Shown: piece by piece, positions 15,964 to 24,271 of the stretch
Position numbering within the stretch: the stretch's first letter is position 1
Layout: each line of letters begins with the position of its first letter
NCBI RefSeq assembly: GCF_022867885.1
Contig: NZ_JALIFP010000032.1
Coordinates: 1 to 47,117 of the forward strand
Length of the DNA: 47,117 bases
Source of the DNA: Lederbergia sp. NSJ-179
Lineage (GTDB): Bacteria; Bacillota; Bacilli; Bacillales; Bacillaceae_C
Direction of reading: 5' to 3'
Notes under the pieces: generated by a model
Databases searched by the model: none
What the model was told of the DNA's origin: nothing
Seen by the model: only the letters and a program-made list of their open reading frames with translations
Position numbers and translations under genes: made by a program

Positions 15964-16206
15964 ACCCTTCTCCTCCTTCACTTTTCCATATTACATACAA
16001 TACCGATTGGATGGAATGTGGTCAATGTTTAAGTATTCGTTTTATGGGTAAATCTAAGAAATGACAGATTTTTCTGGTCAACTGCTCGTATTTGTCCGCA
16101 TCATTGAGTATTTGTAAGAACTTATAAGAACGTCACCTTTGATGTCGGCTCAACCGGAATAATGGAGGGTATTCAAGTGTAAAGGAGGAATAGGCCAATT
16201 GTAGGC

Positions 16207-16347
16207 ATGACAGTCCATCGGTATAATAATAACATCGTTGGATTTGCCCGGTTGACTCCCTGCAGCTGGGGATGGTTCTTAATTTCTATTCTCCTTTCAC
16301 TTTTACTAGCCTCCAACTTCGTCAAGGGAAATTTTCTAAAGGATTGA
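16207..16347 (+). CDS. Possible 46-residue membrane peptide
   Basis: Weak call. The frame reads MTVHRYNNNIVGFARLTP, then a hydrophobic stretch WGWFLISILLSLLLASNF and a short charged tail. An AGGAGG sits at 16183-16188, but 18 bases from the ATG, which is too far; only a rare ATT at 16198 has good spacing. It could be chance or a decayed gene. The rest of the gap 15964-16440 shows nothing I can assign. Confidence 0.25.
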   Translation: MTVHRYNNNIVGFARLTPCSWGWFLISILLSLLLASNFVKGNFLKD

Positions 16348-16449
16348 GAGACATTAGATTTTTTCACTGAAAATAACTCCCTACTTTTTAAATGATTTCA
16401 TTTTCATAAGTGACACTTACATGGCTTTTTATCATGATGAGGCTCTTGC

Positions 16450-16470
16450 TATAATGTGAATTATTTCACA
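16450..16470 (+). promoter_or_regulatory. Extended -10 promoter overlapped by a TGTGA-N6-TCACA box
   Basis: TATAAT at 16450-16455 with TGC extension. The last T starts TGTGAATTATTTCACA (16455-16470), a perfect palindrome of the Crp/Fnr type. The box covers the likely transcription start (about 16462), a position that usually represses. It lies 108 bp before the osmolyte-binding lipoprotein gene. Confidence 0.65.
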
Positions 16471-16520
16471 TTTAAAAATAATCTGAGAGCTTCCCCCATT
16501 TTAGAACCAAAAAGAGTAAT

Positions 16521-16532
16521 CCATACGTATGG
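16521..16532. promoter_or_regulatory. 12-bp palindrome in the opu-type leader
   Basis: CCATACGTATGG is a perfect palindrome 46 bp before the lipoprotein start and downstream of the promoter. It may be an operator for a dimeric repressor. The regulator is unknown. Confidence 0.35.
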
Positions 16533-16577
16533 TTTTAGGATTAATCGCAAAAATTAAACATAACGGAGGTTTTATAG

Positions 16578-17486
16578 ATGAAAAAAATTCTGTCCATTGC
16601 AGTAATTGGACTAGTCGCTTTTGCTCTTACGGCTTGTGGGAAGGGTGGAGGCGATAAGGCTGAAGCGGGAAAGATTATTGTAACGGGGAAAGAATTTACA
16701 GAGCAGATCATTATGACCCATATGTTGGCTGAATATCTTAAGGCCAATACAGATTTAGATGTGGAAGTAAAGGATTCACTCGGAGGGGTCTTTGTCATCC
16801 AAGAAGCGATGAAAAAGGGTGATGTAGACCTCTATGTAGAATATACAGGAACTGGTTATTTAAATGTCTTGGATAAAGAATACAAACCAGGCTTGAGTCC
16901 AGATCAAATCTATGATGAGACAAAAAAAGAGTATAAGGAAAAATTTAATATGGCCTGGTTAAAACCAATGGGATTTAATAATACGTATGCTTTAGCCGTA
17001 CGAAGTGAGTTAGCGGAAGAATTAGGAATTAAGACGTATTCTGATTTAGCGAAACATTCCTCTAAACTATCTTTTGGATCAGACCCGGAATTCTTTGAAA
17101 GAGGGGACGGTTATGACGCGCTAGTAAAGGAGTACAATTATGATTTCGCAAAACAAGTAAATATCGACCCTGATTTAATGTATACGGCAGCCAAAGATGC
17201 AGAAATTGATGTTATTACGGCTTTTTCCACAGATGCCAGGATTAAACAATATAATTTAACGGTATTAGAAGATGATAAAAACTTTTTCCCACCTTATTAT
17301 GCTGCGCCTGTCATTCGCCAAGCGGTTCTGGATGCTAATCCAGGTTTAGAAGACACATTAAACAAATTGACCGATGTTTTAGATGATGATCGCATGCAGG
17401 AATTGAATGCTCAAGTCAATATAGAGAATAAGGAACCGGAAGATGTGGCGGTTGAATTTTTAAAAGAAGAAGGGTTAATTGATTAA
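16578..17486 (+). CDS. Osmolyte/quaternary-amine-binding lipoprotein (OpuC/OsmF-like)
   Basis: A 302-residue lipoprotein. The signal peptide ends in a lipobox (ALTAC) with Cys20. The mature domain is a QAT-family binding protein: VTGKEFTEQIIMTHMLAEYL, DLYVEYTGTGY (a conserved stretch of the choline/betaine/carnitine binders), GFNNTYALAVR and VITAFSTDARI. It captures a quaternary ammonium compound outside the membrane and delivers it to the permease two genes downstream. AACGGAGG lies 8 bases before the ATG. It could alternatively bind ergothioneine or another amine, because OpuC relatives differ in ligand. Confidence 0.85.
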   Translation: MKKILSIAVIGLVAFALTACGKGGGDKAEAGKIIVTGKEFTEQIIMTHMLAEYLKANTDLDVEVKDSLGGVFVIQEAMKKGDVDLYVEYTGTGYLNVLDKEYKPGLSPDQIYDETKKEYKEKFNMAWLKPMGFNNTYALAVRSELAEELGIKTYSDLAKHSSKLSFGSDPEFFERGDGYDALVKEYNYDFAKQVNIDPDLMYTAAKDAEIDVITAFSTDARIKQYNLTVLEDDKNFFPPYYAAPVIRQAVLDANPGLEDTLNKLTDVLDDDRMQELNAQVNIENKEPEDVAVEFLKEEGLID

Positions 17487-17567
17487 CAATCTGAAGAGTT
17501 GTGTTCCATTCAGGTGCATAACTCTTTCGAGATTGGCGGAAATGTCAGTATCGAAGAGGGGAATCAG

Positions 17568-18710
17568 ATGATAAAATTTGAAAATGTAAAAAAACAATAT
17601 AAAGATGGTTTTGTCGCGATTAATAATATAAATTTAGAAGTTGAAAAGGGAGAGCTTGTTACATTAATTGGTCCAAGTGGTTGCGGGAAAACGACCACAA
17701 TGAGAATGATTAATCGCTTAACAGAACCTTCTGGGGGGCGAATTTTGATCAACGGCGAGGATACAGCGAACGCTGATCCCGTTGAATTAAGAAGAAATAT
17801 TGGCTATGTGATCCAGCAAATTGGTTTGTTTCCTCATATGACGATTGAGCAGAACATCTCCCTCGTTCCAAAGCTGAAAAAAGCGAATGTAGACCAAACG
17901 AAAAAACGGGTCGATGAACTATTAGATCTTGTTGGCTTAGATCCATCTACCTTTAAAAAACGCTATCCGTCAGAATTAAGTGGGGGGCAGCAACAAAGGA
18001 TTGGAGTGATTCGTGCGTTAGCCGCAGAACCCGATATTATTTTAATGGATGAGCCGTTTAGTGCACTCGATCCGATCAGTCGAGAACAGCTTCAAGATGA
18101 TATTGTGAACCTTCAGGAAGAAATTCAAAAGACGATCGTTTTTGTCACACACGATATGGACGAAGCAATTAAAATTGCCAATCGAATTGTCATTATGAAA
18201 GAAGGGGAAATTGTTCAAGTTGATACTCCAGAACGTATTCTTAGACGTCCAGCGAATGACTTTGTAAAAGGGTTTATTGGGGAGGATCGTCTGAACCAAG
18301 GCATGACGCTACCGACAGCAAGAGACATGATGTACACAGAAGTGGTGACATCGACACCAAAACGCGGATTAGCTTCTGCGCTTCATATAATGAGGGAAAA
18401 AAGAGTGGATAATTTATTCGTAACAGATAAATCCAAACACTTTTATGGAGTCGCGACCCTTGAATCTTTAAAACAAAATTACCGAAATGAAGATTTAGTT
18501 GTCTCAGACATTATGAAGATAAATGTCAAAACATTAGCTGCGGATGCTATTTTAACAGATGTAGCAGAAATTTTTACAGAGAGTAACACTGGGGCCATTC
18601 CAGTAGTGGAAGATGGGAAACTAATTGGGATTGTCACTCGGACAAGTATGATGCGCGGCCTAGCGGATATGAATGGGAATGGCACAAATGGCAAAGGAGG
18701 GGATGAATAG
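17568..18710 (+). CDS. Osmolyte ABC importer ATPase with CBS domains (OpuCA-like)
   Basis: A 380-residue protein. The ATPase domain (1-240) has Walker A GPSGCGKTTT, Q-loop, signature ELSGGQQQRIG, Walker B IILMDEP and the H-loop. Two CBS repeats follow (about 255-365; ARDMMYTEVV, DLVVSDIMKINVKTL, TGAIPVVEDGKLIGIVTRTSM), which sense ionic strength or nucleotides in OpuA/OpuC transporters. Start: ATG 17568 with AGAGGGG 7 bases upstream; an in-frame ATG at 17499 has no ribosome site and is rejected. The end overlaps the ribosome site of the permease gene. Confidence 0.88.
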   Translation: MIKFENVKKQYKDGFVAINNINLEVEKGELVTLIGPSGCGKTTTMRMINRLTEPSGGRILINGEDTANADPVELRRNIGYVIQQIGLFPHMTIEQNISLVPKLKKANVDQTKKRVDELLDLVGLDPSTFKKRYPSELSGGQQQRIGVIRALAAEPDIILMDEPFSALDPISREQLQDDIVNLQEEIQKTIVFVTHDMDEAIKIANRIVIMKEGEIVQVDTPERILRRPANDFVKGFIGEDRLNQGMTLPTARDMMYTEVVTSTPKRGLASALHIMREKRVDNLFVTDKSKHFYGVATLESLKQNYRNEDLVVSDIMKINVKTLAADAILTDVAEIFTESNTGAIPVVEDGKLIGIVTRTSMMRGLADMNGNGTNGKGGDE

Positions 18711-19346
18711 ATGGGATTGTTGGAAACTTTTATTAACAGAAAAGATGCCATTTGGGTCGCCTTTCAAGAGCATTTATTTTTGGCAGGGATTTCGATGATT
18801 CTAGCCATCATTATCGCCGTCCCCTTGGGCATTATTTTGACAAGAAATAAAAAGGTGGCTGAGTTTGTAATTGGGATAGCAGCCGTGATTCAAACCATTC
18901 CAAGTTTAGCGTTACTTGGCTTTATGCTTCCTTTATTTGGAATTGGTATGGTTCCAGCAATCATTGCCTTAACATTATATGCGCTTCTGCCAATTTTAAG
19001 AAACACTTATACGGGGATTATTGGTGTGGATAAGTCACTGGTAGATGCAGGAAAAGGAATGGGCATGACATCAAGGCAGATTTTATTAATGGTAGAGCTC
19101 CCCTTGACATTGCCTATTCTTATGGCCGGAATTCGGACAGCAACTGTGCTAACCATCGGAGTCGCCGCCTTAGCGACATTTATCGGTGCAGGTGGTCTAG
19201 GAGACCTGATCATCAGGGGATTGAATGTAATGGATAAAAACCTAATTTTATCCGGAGCCATCCCAGCGGCCATTTTAGCCATTGTCTTTGATTTTCTATT
19301 GAAAAAGCTGGAAGACAAGGTCACCCCAAAAGGGTTGAAATCTTGA
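18711..19346 (+). CDS. Osmolyte ABC importer permease (OpuCB/OpuCD-like)
   Basis: A 211-residue binding-protein-dependent permease with about six helices. The cytosolic coupling loop lies in VDAGKGMGMTSRQILLMVELPLTLPILMAG. It follows the ATPase stop immediately. Canonical opuC operons encode two permeases (CB and CD); here there is one, so it probably forms a homodimer. Operon order (binding protein, ATPase, permease) also differs from B. subtilis opuC. Confidence 0.86.
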   Translation: MGLLETFINRKDAIWVAFQEHLFLAGISMILAIIIAVPLGIILTRNKKVAEFVIGIAAVIQTIPSLALLGFMLPLFGIGMVPAIIALTLYALLPILRNTYTGIIGVDKSLVDAGKGMGMTSRQILLMVELPLTLPILMAGIRTATVLTIGVAALATFIGAGGLGDLIIRGLNVMDKNLILSGAIPAAILAIVFDFLLKKLEDKVTPKGLKS

Positions 19347-19356
19347 ATGAAATTGT

Positions 19357-19395
19357 AAGGCAGGGTCTTGGCGAAGGAGATCCTGCCTTGTTTTT
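19357..19395 (+). terminator. Terminator of the osmolyte transporter operon
   Basis: AAGGCAGG (19357-19364) pairs with CCTGCCTT (19382-19389), followed by GTTTTT. Confidence 0.85.
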
Positions 19396-19582
19396 AATGA
19401 TAGAAGAAAAGTAATTGACCCCCATGCTTTGTTGGGCTCATTTATGTTTTGGGCCGCAATTTCGGTCACGACCAATCACAGGTCCCAAAGTCCTAAAAGA
19501 TAGCGTAACGGACCCATAGTGATTAAATGTAAAGTCTCCTTTGAAAATATATCATTTATAAATTAATCGATTAAAAAACCAC

Positions 19583-19737
19583 TTTACAAAATTTAAAAAG
19601 ATGATAAAATGGAGGTTAATTCCAATAGAGATTTAGTAAATTGGAGGAACGATCCGTCATTTATATTAGTATGGGAATAGAAGAGAGAATAATGTCCAAA
19701 TTTCTTTACCACCTCAGGCTTTTTATATTAGTAAATT
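19583..19737 (+). promoter_or_regulatory. Promoter region of the amino-sugar island with direct repeats
   Basis: TTTACA (19583-19588), 16 bp, TAAAAT (19605-19610) is a plausible sigma-A promoter 255 bp before nanE. A 12-bp palindrome TTAATCGATTAA (19563-19574) lies just upstream. TTAGTAAATT occurs twice, at 19632 and 19728, and TTTATATTAGTA also twice. Such repeats downstream of a start suggest operators, perhaps for the RpiR regulator encoded second. The gap 19396-19560 shows nothing else clear. Confidence 0.45.
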
Positions 19738-19865
19738 AGAAATAAAAGCTTTATTAGTAGTTAGATTGTATGATATTTTTCTTATAAGCTGTAGAGGGTT
19801 GCGCTTTACGGCTTCTTTCTTGATATTTTTAAGATCTATTGGTTATCCGGGGAGGTGAAACAATC

Positions 19866-20576
19866 ATGAATAAGCAAGAATTTCTTCAAGAGATTAAGGG
19901 ACAACTCATTGTTTCGTGTCAGGCTCTTCCCGGAGAGCCTTTACATGGCGCAGAATTTATGTCGAAAATGGCGATAGCGGCTAAAATGGGCGGAGCTGCA
20001 GCGATTAGAGCGAATTCGATAGCGGACATAAAAGCGATTAAGCAAGCAACGCAACTCCCTATGATTGGTCTAATTAAGCAAAACTATCCCAATTGCCCAG
20101 TGTATATAACTCCTACCTTAAAGGAAGTTCAAGCTCTCATTCATGCAGGAGTCGATGTCATTGCATTGGATGCAACCAAACAACAGCGTCCAAATCATGT
20201 AACCCTAAAAGAAATAATTGAATATATACGAAAACATAGTCATTGTTTGATAATGGGAGATATATCGACATGTGAGGAAGGCATTTATGCAAGTGAATGT
20301 GGAGTAGACCTTATTTCCACGACATTATCAAGCTATACCGAATATACGAAAGATCGATCTATTCCCGATTTTCCATTACTTGAATCACTTGTAGGGGTTG
20401 TGGAAATTCCGATTATTGCGGAGGGAAATATTAAAACACCTGGAGAAGCAGTAAAGGCTCTGGAATTAGGCGCCCATGCTGTCGTCGTAGGATCAGCTAT
20501 CACAAGGCCCCAATTGATTACAAAAGATTTCGCTGACGCTCTAAAGGTCTCCAATAAAAGCTTGGATAAAAAGTAA
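19866..20576 (+). CDS. nanE: N-acetylmannosamine-6-phosphate 2-epimerase
   Basis: A 236-residue TIM-barrel epimerase that converts ManNAc-6-P to GlcNAc-6-P in the cytosol. Family landmarks: LIVSCQALPGEPLHG near the N-terminus, GAAAIRANS, PMIGLIKQNYP, DVIALDAT, IMGDISTCEEG, IIAEGNIKTPGEA and the phosphate loop GAHAVVVGSAITRP. Start: ATG at 19866, with GGGGAGGTG 9 bases upstream; an upstream TTG or ATG would swallow that site. It is the first gene of the island. It links the island to amino-sugar metabolism, with the ROK kinase at 32317 as probable partner. No nagA or nagB is nearby. Confidence 0.92.
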   Translation: MNKQEFLQEIKGQLIVSCQALPGEPLHGAEFMSKMAIAAKMGGAAAIRANSIADIKAIKQATQLPMIGLIKQNYPNCPVYITPTLKEVQALIHAGVDVIALDATKQQRPNHVTLKEIIEYIRKHSHCLIMGDISTCEEGIYASECGVDLISTTLSSYTEYTKDRSIPDFPLLESLVGVVEIPIIAEGNIKTPGEAVKALELGAHAVVVGSAITRPQLITKDFADALKVSNKSLDKK

Positions 20577-20618
20577 AATTTTTTCATCTAAAAACTTTAC
20601 GAGAGAGAGATTATCTTG

Positions 20619-21476
20619 ATGACAACAAAACAAACCATTAATCCAGAAGTTATGATTGCAAGTATCTATGATTCGTTAACAAAGTCTGAACAAAAGGTTG
20701 CTGACGTTGTGAAAGCGCGTATGAATGAATCTGTTTACTGGTCCGTTTCCGATTTGGCGGAATATGCAAATGTAGGAGAGACAACCGTTATTCGCTTTTG
20801 TAGAAAACTAGGTTATAAAGGATACCAAGATTTTAAGCTTGCAGTAGCACAAAATAAAGTGGATTCTAATCGCCAAGAGGTTGGAGAGATCGATGAATCC
20901 GATAGTATGGAGGTCTTAGCGCAAAAGATTACAGCCGAAAATACTACTACGATCGAAAATACGTTGCAACTCATTCAATCGCAAAATATGGAGCAAGCTT
21001 GCCAGAAGATTATCCATGCCAATAAACTATTTCTCTTTGGGGTAGGGGCTTCGGGAATTATGGCTCAGCAAGCACAATATCGATTTATGAGATTGGGCTT
21101 TCATGCAGAGTCAGCAACAGACTCCCATATCATCGCAATGAATTGTGCACTCGCAACTAAGGGAGATGTTGTGATTGGTATTTCAAGGTCGGGGAGTACG
21201 AAGGATCTCATTGATGCACTTGAAATCGCCAGCCATAATGGGGCGTTTATTATTTGTATTACAAATCATTTAAAATCACCTATAACAAAATACGGTGATA
21301 TTGTCTTACTGACCTCATCAAAAGAAAGTCCATTACATGGCGGAGCCTTTTCCTCATTAATTTCCCAAATGCATGTATTAGATATAATGACAAGATACAT
21401 TGAGATTCGGGAAAAGGATCGTTCTATCAATGCTCTACAAAAAACAGCAAAAGCAGTAGCTAATAAGTTATATTAA
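20619..21476 (+). CDS. MurR/RpiR-family transcriptional regulator
   Basis: A 285-residue regulator. The N-terminal HTH_6 domain covers about residues 1-80, with SVSDLAEYANVGETTVIRFCRKLGYKGYQDFK as helix-turn-helix. The C-terminal SIS sugar-phosphate isomerase-like domain covers about 110-260, with LFLFGVGASGIMAQ and GISRSGSTKDL as phosphosugar-binding loops. Its effector is therefore probably a sugar phosphate such as ManNAc-6-P or GlcNAc-6-P, as for NanR-type RpiR proteins. It lies 42 bases after nanE and is likely co-transcribed. The ribosome site (GAGAGAGA) is weak. Confidence 0.88.
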   Translation: MTTKQTINPEVMIASIYDSLTKSEQKVADVVKARMNESVYWSVSDLAEYANVGETTVIRFCRKLGYKGYQDFKLAVAQNKVDSNRQEVGEIDESDSMEVLAQKITAENTTTIENTLQLIQSQNMEQACQKIIHANKLFLFGVGASGIMAQQAQYRFMRLGFHAESATDSHIIAMNCALATKGDVVIGISRSGSTKDLIDALEIASHNGAFIICITNHLKSPITKYGDIVLLTSSKESPLHGGAFSSLISQMHVLDIMTRYIEIREKDRSINALQKTAKAVANKLY

Positions 21477-21528
21477 GTCATCCGAACTCTGATTCCATAA
21501 AAAATATCTTGTTAAAACGGAGGGGAAA

Positions 21529-23082
21529 ATGAATAAAATCATTTATGTTCCATTAGATGAACGTCCTTGCAATTACCGATACCCACAGGCATTAGCGAAA
21601 ATGACTGATTTGGACATGCTCATACCAGATAAGTCTATGTTAGGGGATATGAAAAAGCCTGCTGATACGGCTGCGTTACAAAATTGGGTAGAAGAAAATG
21701 TAAAAGGCGCCAGTCATTTGATTGTTTCTATTGATATGTTCGTTTATGGCGGGATTGTGCCTTCTCGGATCCATTCATTAACATATGAGGCTTGCTTGGA
21801 AAGATTATCCACTTTAAAGTCGATCAAGGAACAAAACCCTTCCATTAAAATCTTTGCTTATGATTTAATCATGCGCGTACCAGCTTATAGCAGCAGTGAG
21901 GAAGAACCAGATTACTATGAAGAATATGGGGAAAAAATCTTTCGTATGGGCTGGCTGTATGATAAAAAAAACCAAAATATTTTAGATAAGGAAGAAAAAC
22001 TGGAACTCACAAAAATTGAACGCGACATTCCAATCGATGTTCAAAAGGATTTTATAAACCGTAGAAAAAATAATTTTTCCATAACGAAGGAAGTGATAAA
22101 CTTAGTGGCATCTGATATCATCGATTATTTAATTGTTCCTTTAGATGATAATGCCCAATTTGGCTTTTCGCCAAAAGAGCAACGCGCATTAATGTATGAG
22201 GTGGATCGCCGGAACCTCCTGGATAAGGTGAATATTTATCCAGGAGCTGATGAGATTGGTTGTACTTTATTTGCTAGGGTTTTTTGTGAAACCTATCAAT
22301 ATATACCAGAGATTTTTATTCGGTATTCTTCTACAAAAGGTCCATTTATGATTCCTAAATATGAGGATCGTCCACTTTCAGAAAGTATTAAATCACATAT
22401 AACGGCTGCGGGTGGCGTCCATGTACATAATGAGGAAAAAAATCATTTTATTTTAATGGTTTATTCACCTGCGATTGCCCAGAGGGAAATGGCTCAATCT
22501 GGCTTTAAAGTTGAGCAAAGACATCGAACCTATTTTTCAGAAGTGAATATTCGGGAGTTTGTACAGGCGATGAACTGGTATTTGGGCAATCGGAAGAATA
22601 TTGCATTGGCTGATGTTGCCGTAACAAATGGCGCCGATCATTCACTTATGCAACTTTTAGAGAAAAAGGAAATGTTTGAGCAGCTCATGTCTTATGCGGG
22701 TTGGAACACAAATGGGAACACGATGGGGACGGTAATTGCTCATGCTATTATCGCTTCTTACTATAAGCAGACCGAGGTTAGGCTTTCCCCTGGACATGAA
22801 AAGGCGAGTAGAGAATTTTTTTATTCGCGGCTTGTGGAGGATTGGGGCTATCAATCAATTGTTAGAACTCATCTTTCCCAGCATATCCTTCCATCACTCG
22901 GGTTAACACCTCGATTTTTAAAAGATAAAGTGGTTGAAATAACAGGTCAGGTAGAGGATTTATTAAATCAGTTTATCGCCACCCATTTATCAGCTATAAA
23001 AGAAGGAGAAATTTCTTTAGAAGATGTGCATTTGCCGTGGAAAAGAATGTTTGAGGTTGGGTTTACTCTTAAGTTGGAATAG
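21529..23082 (+). CDS. DUF4127 family protein
   Basis: A 517-residue protein that opens with KIIYVPLDERPCNYRYP, the hallmark of DUF4127, and contains IVPLDDNAQFG and IYPGADEIGCTL. Several conserved Asp/Glu residues in these segments (DERP, DD, GADE) look like an active site. No signal peptide is visible, so it acts in the cytosol. DUF4127 has no function I can state with certainty. Placement between an RpiR regulator and an MBL hydrolase in an amino-sugar island suggests an intracellular glycan-processing enzyme. GGAGGGG precedes the ATG. Confidence 0.82.
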   Translation: MNKIIYVPLDERPCNYRYPQALAKMTDLDMLIPDKSMLGDMKKPADTAALQNWVEENVKGASHLIVSIDMFVYGGIVPSRIHSLTYEACLERLSTLKSIKEQNPSIKIFAYDLIMRVPAYSSSEEEPDYYEEYGEKIFRMGWLYDKKNQNILDKEEKLELTKIERDIPIDVQKDFINRRKNNFSITKEVINLVASDIIDYLIVPLDDNAQFGFSPKEQRALMYEVDRRNLLDKVNIYPGADEIGCTLFARVFCETYQYIPEIFIRYSSTKGPFMIPKYEDRPLSESIKSHITAAGGVHVHNEEKNHFILMVYSPAIAQREMAQSGFKVEQRHRTYFSEVNIREFVQAMNWYLGNRKNIALADVAVTNGADHSLMQLLEKKEMFEQLMSYAGWNTNGNTMGTVIAHAIIASYYKQTEVRLSPGHEKASREFFYSRLVEDWGYQSIVRTHLSQHILPSLGLTPRFLKDKVVEITGQVEDLLNQFIATHLSAIKEGEISLEDVHLPWKRMFEVGFTLKLE

Positions 23083-23149
23083 ATGAATTACCTATTAAGG
23101 CATTAGAATTGCAATCGTTAAACCTCTGAAAAATGAAGGGAGTTTTAGT

Positions 23150-23176
23150 ATGTTGCTAGACCGTTTAAATCAATAA
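23150..23176 (+). other. 8-codon micro-frame with a good ribosome site (vestige or leader)
   Basis: AAGGGAG (23136-23142) and an ATG at 7-base spacing open a frame MLLDRLNQ that stops at once. It sits in the 127-base gap between DUF4127 and the MBL gene. It may be the start of a deleted gene or a short leader peptide. Confidence 0.3.
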
Positions 23177-23209
23177 GAGAACTCATCTTTACGACAGGAG
23201 GGTTTGGAA

Positions 23210-24022
23210 ATGAAGATTCACTTTCTTGGAACGGCTGCCGCAGAAGGATGGCCCGGAATGTTTTGTCGCTGTGAATTTTGCCAAAAGGCAAAGGAATTGG
23301 GTGGGAAAAATATCAGAACTCGCTCATCGGCTATTATTGATAATATTCTAAAAATTGATTTCCCTCCGGATACGTATCATCATGTCTTGCGCGACAAGAT
23401 AGACTTAGCAGCGATTGAGTACTTGTTTATAACACACACTCATTCGGATCATTTTCTACCGACGGATATTCAAAATCGTAGTCCAGTCATGGCTCATGGA
23501 GTAGATCGTCCACTACATATTTATGGTCATGATTTAGTAATACAAGGCTGTAAAGCGTCCATCAATTATAGGCAGGAGCTTTATGAATTACACCATATTC
23601 AACCGTTTCGATGTGTGCAGGTGGATGAACGTACGAAGGTCACCCCACTAATTGCCGATCATGATAAACATGAGACTTGTCTTCTCTATTTTATCGAAAA
23701 AGATGATAAAGCCATTCTTTACGGACACGATACAGGTTGGTTTCCTTTTGAAACGTGGGAATGGTTAGAAGGAAAATCATTTGATCTTGCTATCTTAGAT
23801 TGTACTGGAGGTCCTTTACCAGGAAGGCGCAATCACATGAACAATGAAGCTGTGATTGAGATGAACGATATTTTTCGTCAAAAGGCAATGTTGCGTGAGG
23901 GTGGGATAGTTATTGCGACCCACTTTTCCCATAATGGAGGGATGCTTCACGAGGAGTTGGAGAGGTTTTTCTCAAGATATGACATTTTAGTAGCCTACGA
24001 TGGCATGGTATATCACGTTTAA
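23210..24022 (+). CDS. MBL-fold metallo-hydrolase (PhnP-like)
   Basis: A 270-residue metallo-beta-lactamase-fold hydrolase. The metal motif is THTHSDH (HxHxDH). Further ligands are likely in ADHDKHE, YGHDTG and ATHFSHNGG. The N-terminus FLGTAAAEGWPGMFCRCEFC resembles PhnP and PqqB-type proteins, where such Cys residues bind a structural zinc. Phosphodiesterase activity on a small molecule is the family expectation. Start: ATG 23210 with CAGGAGGG 7 bases upstream, preferred over the TTG at 23204. Confidence 0.82.
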   Translation: MKIHFLGTAAAEGWPGMFCRCEFCQKAKELGGKNIRTRSSAIIDNILKIDFPPDTYHHVLRDKIDLAAIEYLFITHTHSDHFLPTDIQNRSPVMAHGVDRPLHIYGHDLVIQGCKASINYRQELYELHHIQPFRCVQVDERTKVTPLIADHDKHETCLLYFIEKDDKAILYGHDTGWFPFETWEWLEGKSFDLAILDCTGGPLPGRRNHMNNEAVIEMNDIFRQKAMLREGGIVIATHFSHNGGMLHEELERFFSRYDILVAYDGMVYHV

Positions 24023-24271
24023 TATTATCGGGGAGAGAATTATAATTGAAAAAAGATAGTTCTAAAAACAGGAAATCTAGCGTTATGTGTAGGTGATGGA
24101 TGGGGCATTGAATACTTCGATTGAGAAATATAATGGCTTGAGTCCAGGACAGATCGTTTCTATAGTAAAAGGAAAAAAACCACTCATCGTCTACGCCTAG
24201 AATTTGATATTAAAGAAAACTATCCCTGAAGATATGGAAAATCAATTTTACAGTTTGAAGGAGACACTTTA
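24023..24271 (+). pseudogene. Probable remnant of a decayed gene
   Basis: A gap of 249 bases inside an otherwise tightly packed locus. Short open pieces appear in different frames with normal codon texture (for example LCVGDGWGIEYFD, and THRLRLEFDIKENYP about 80 bases later), broken by stops. This looks like frameshifted coding DNA, but I cannot name the family. The bases before 24272 supply GAAGGAGA for the next gene. Confidence 0.3.

Noticed and set aside
16173-16367. 64-residue minus-strand frame before the osmolyte operon
   Set aside because: No ribosome site and no recognisable family; it opposes a weak plus-strand frame and both may be chance.
18042-18299. Minus-strand frame inside the osmolyte ATPase gene
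   Set aside because: It is antisense to Walker B and CBS coding sequence with no start signal; a shadow of the real gene.
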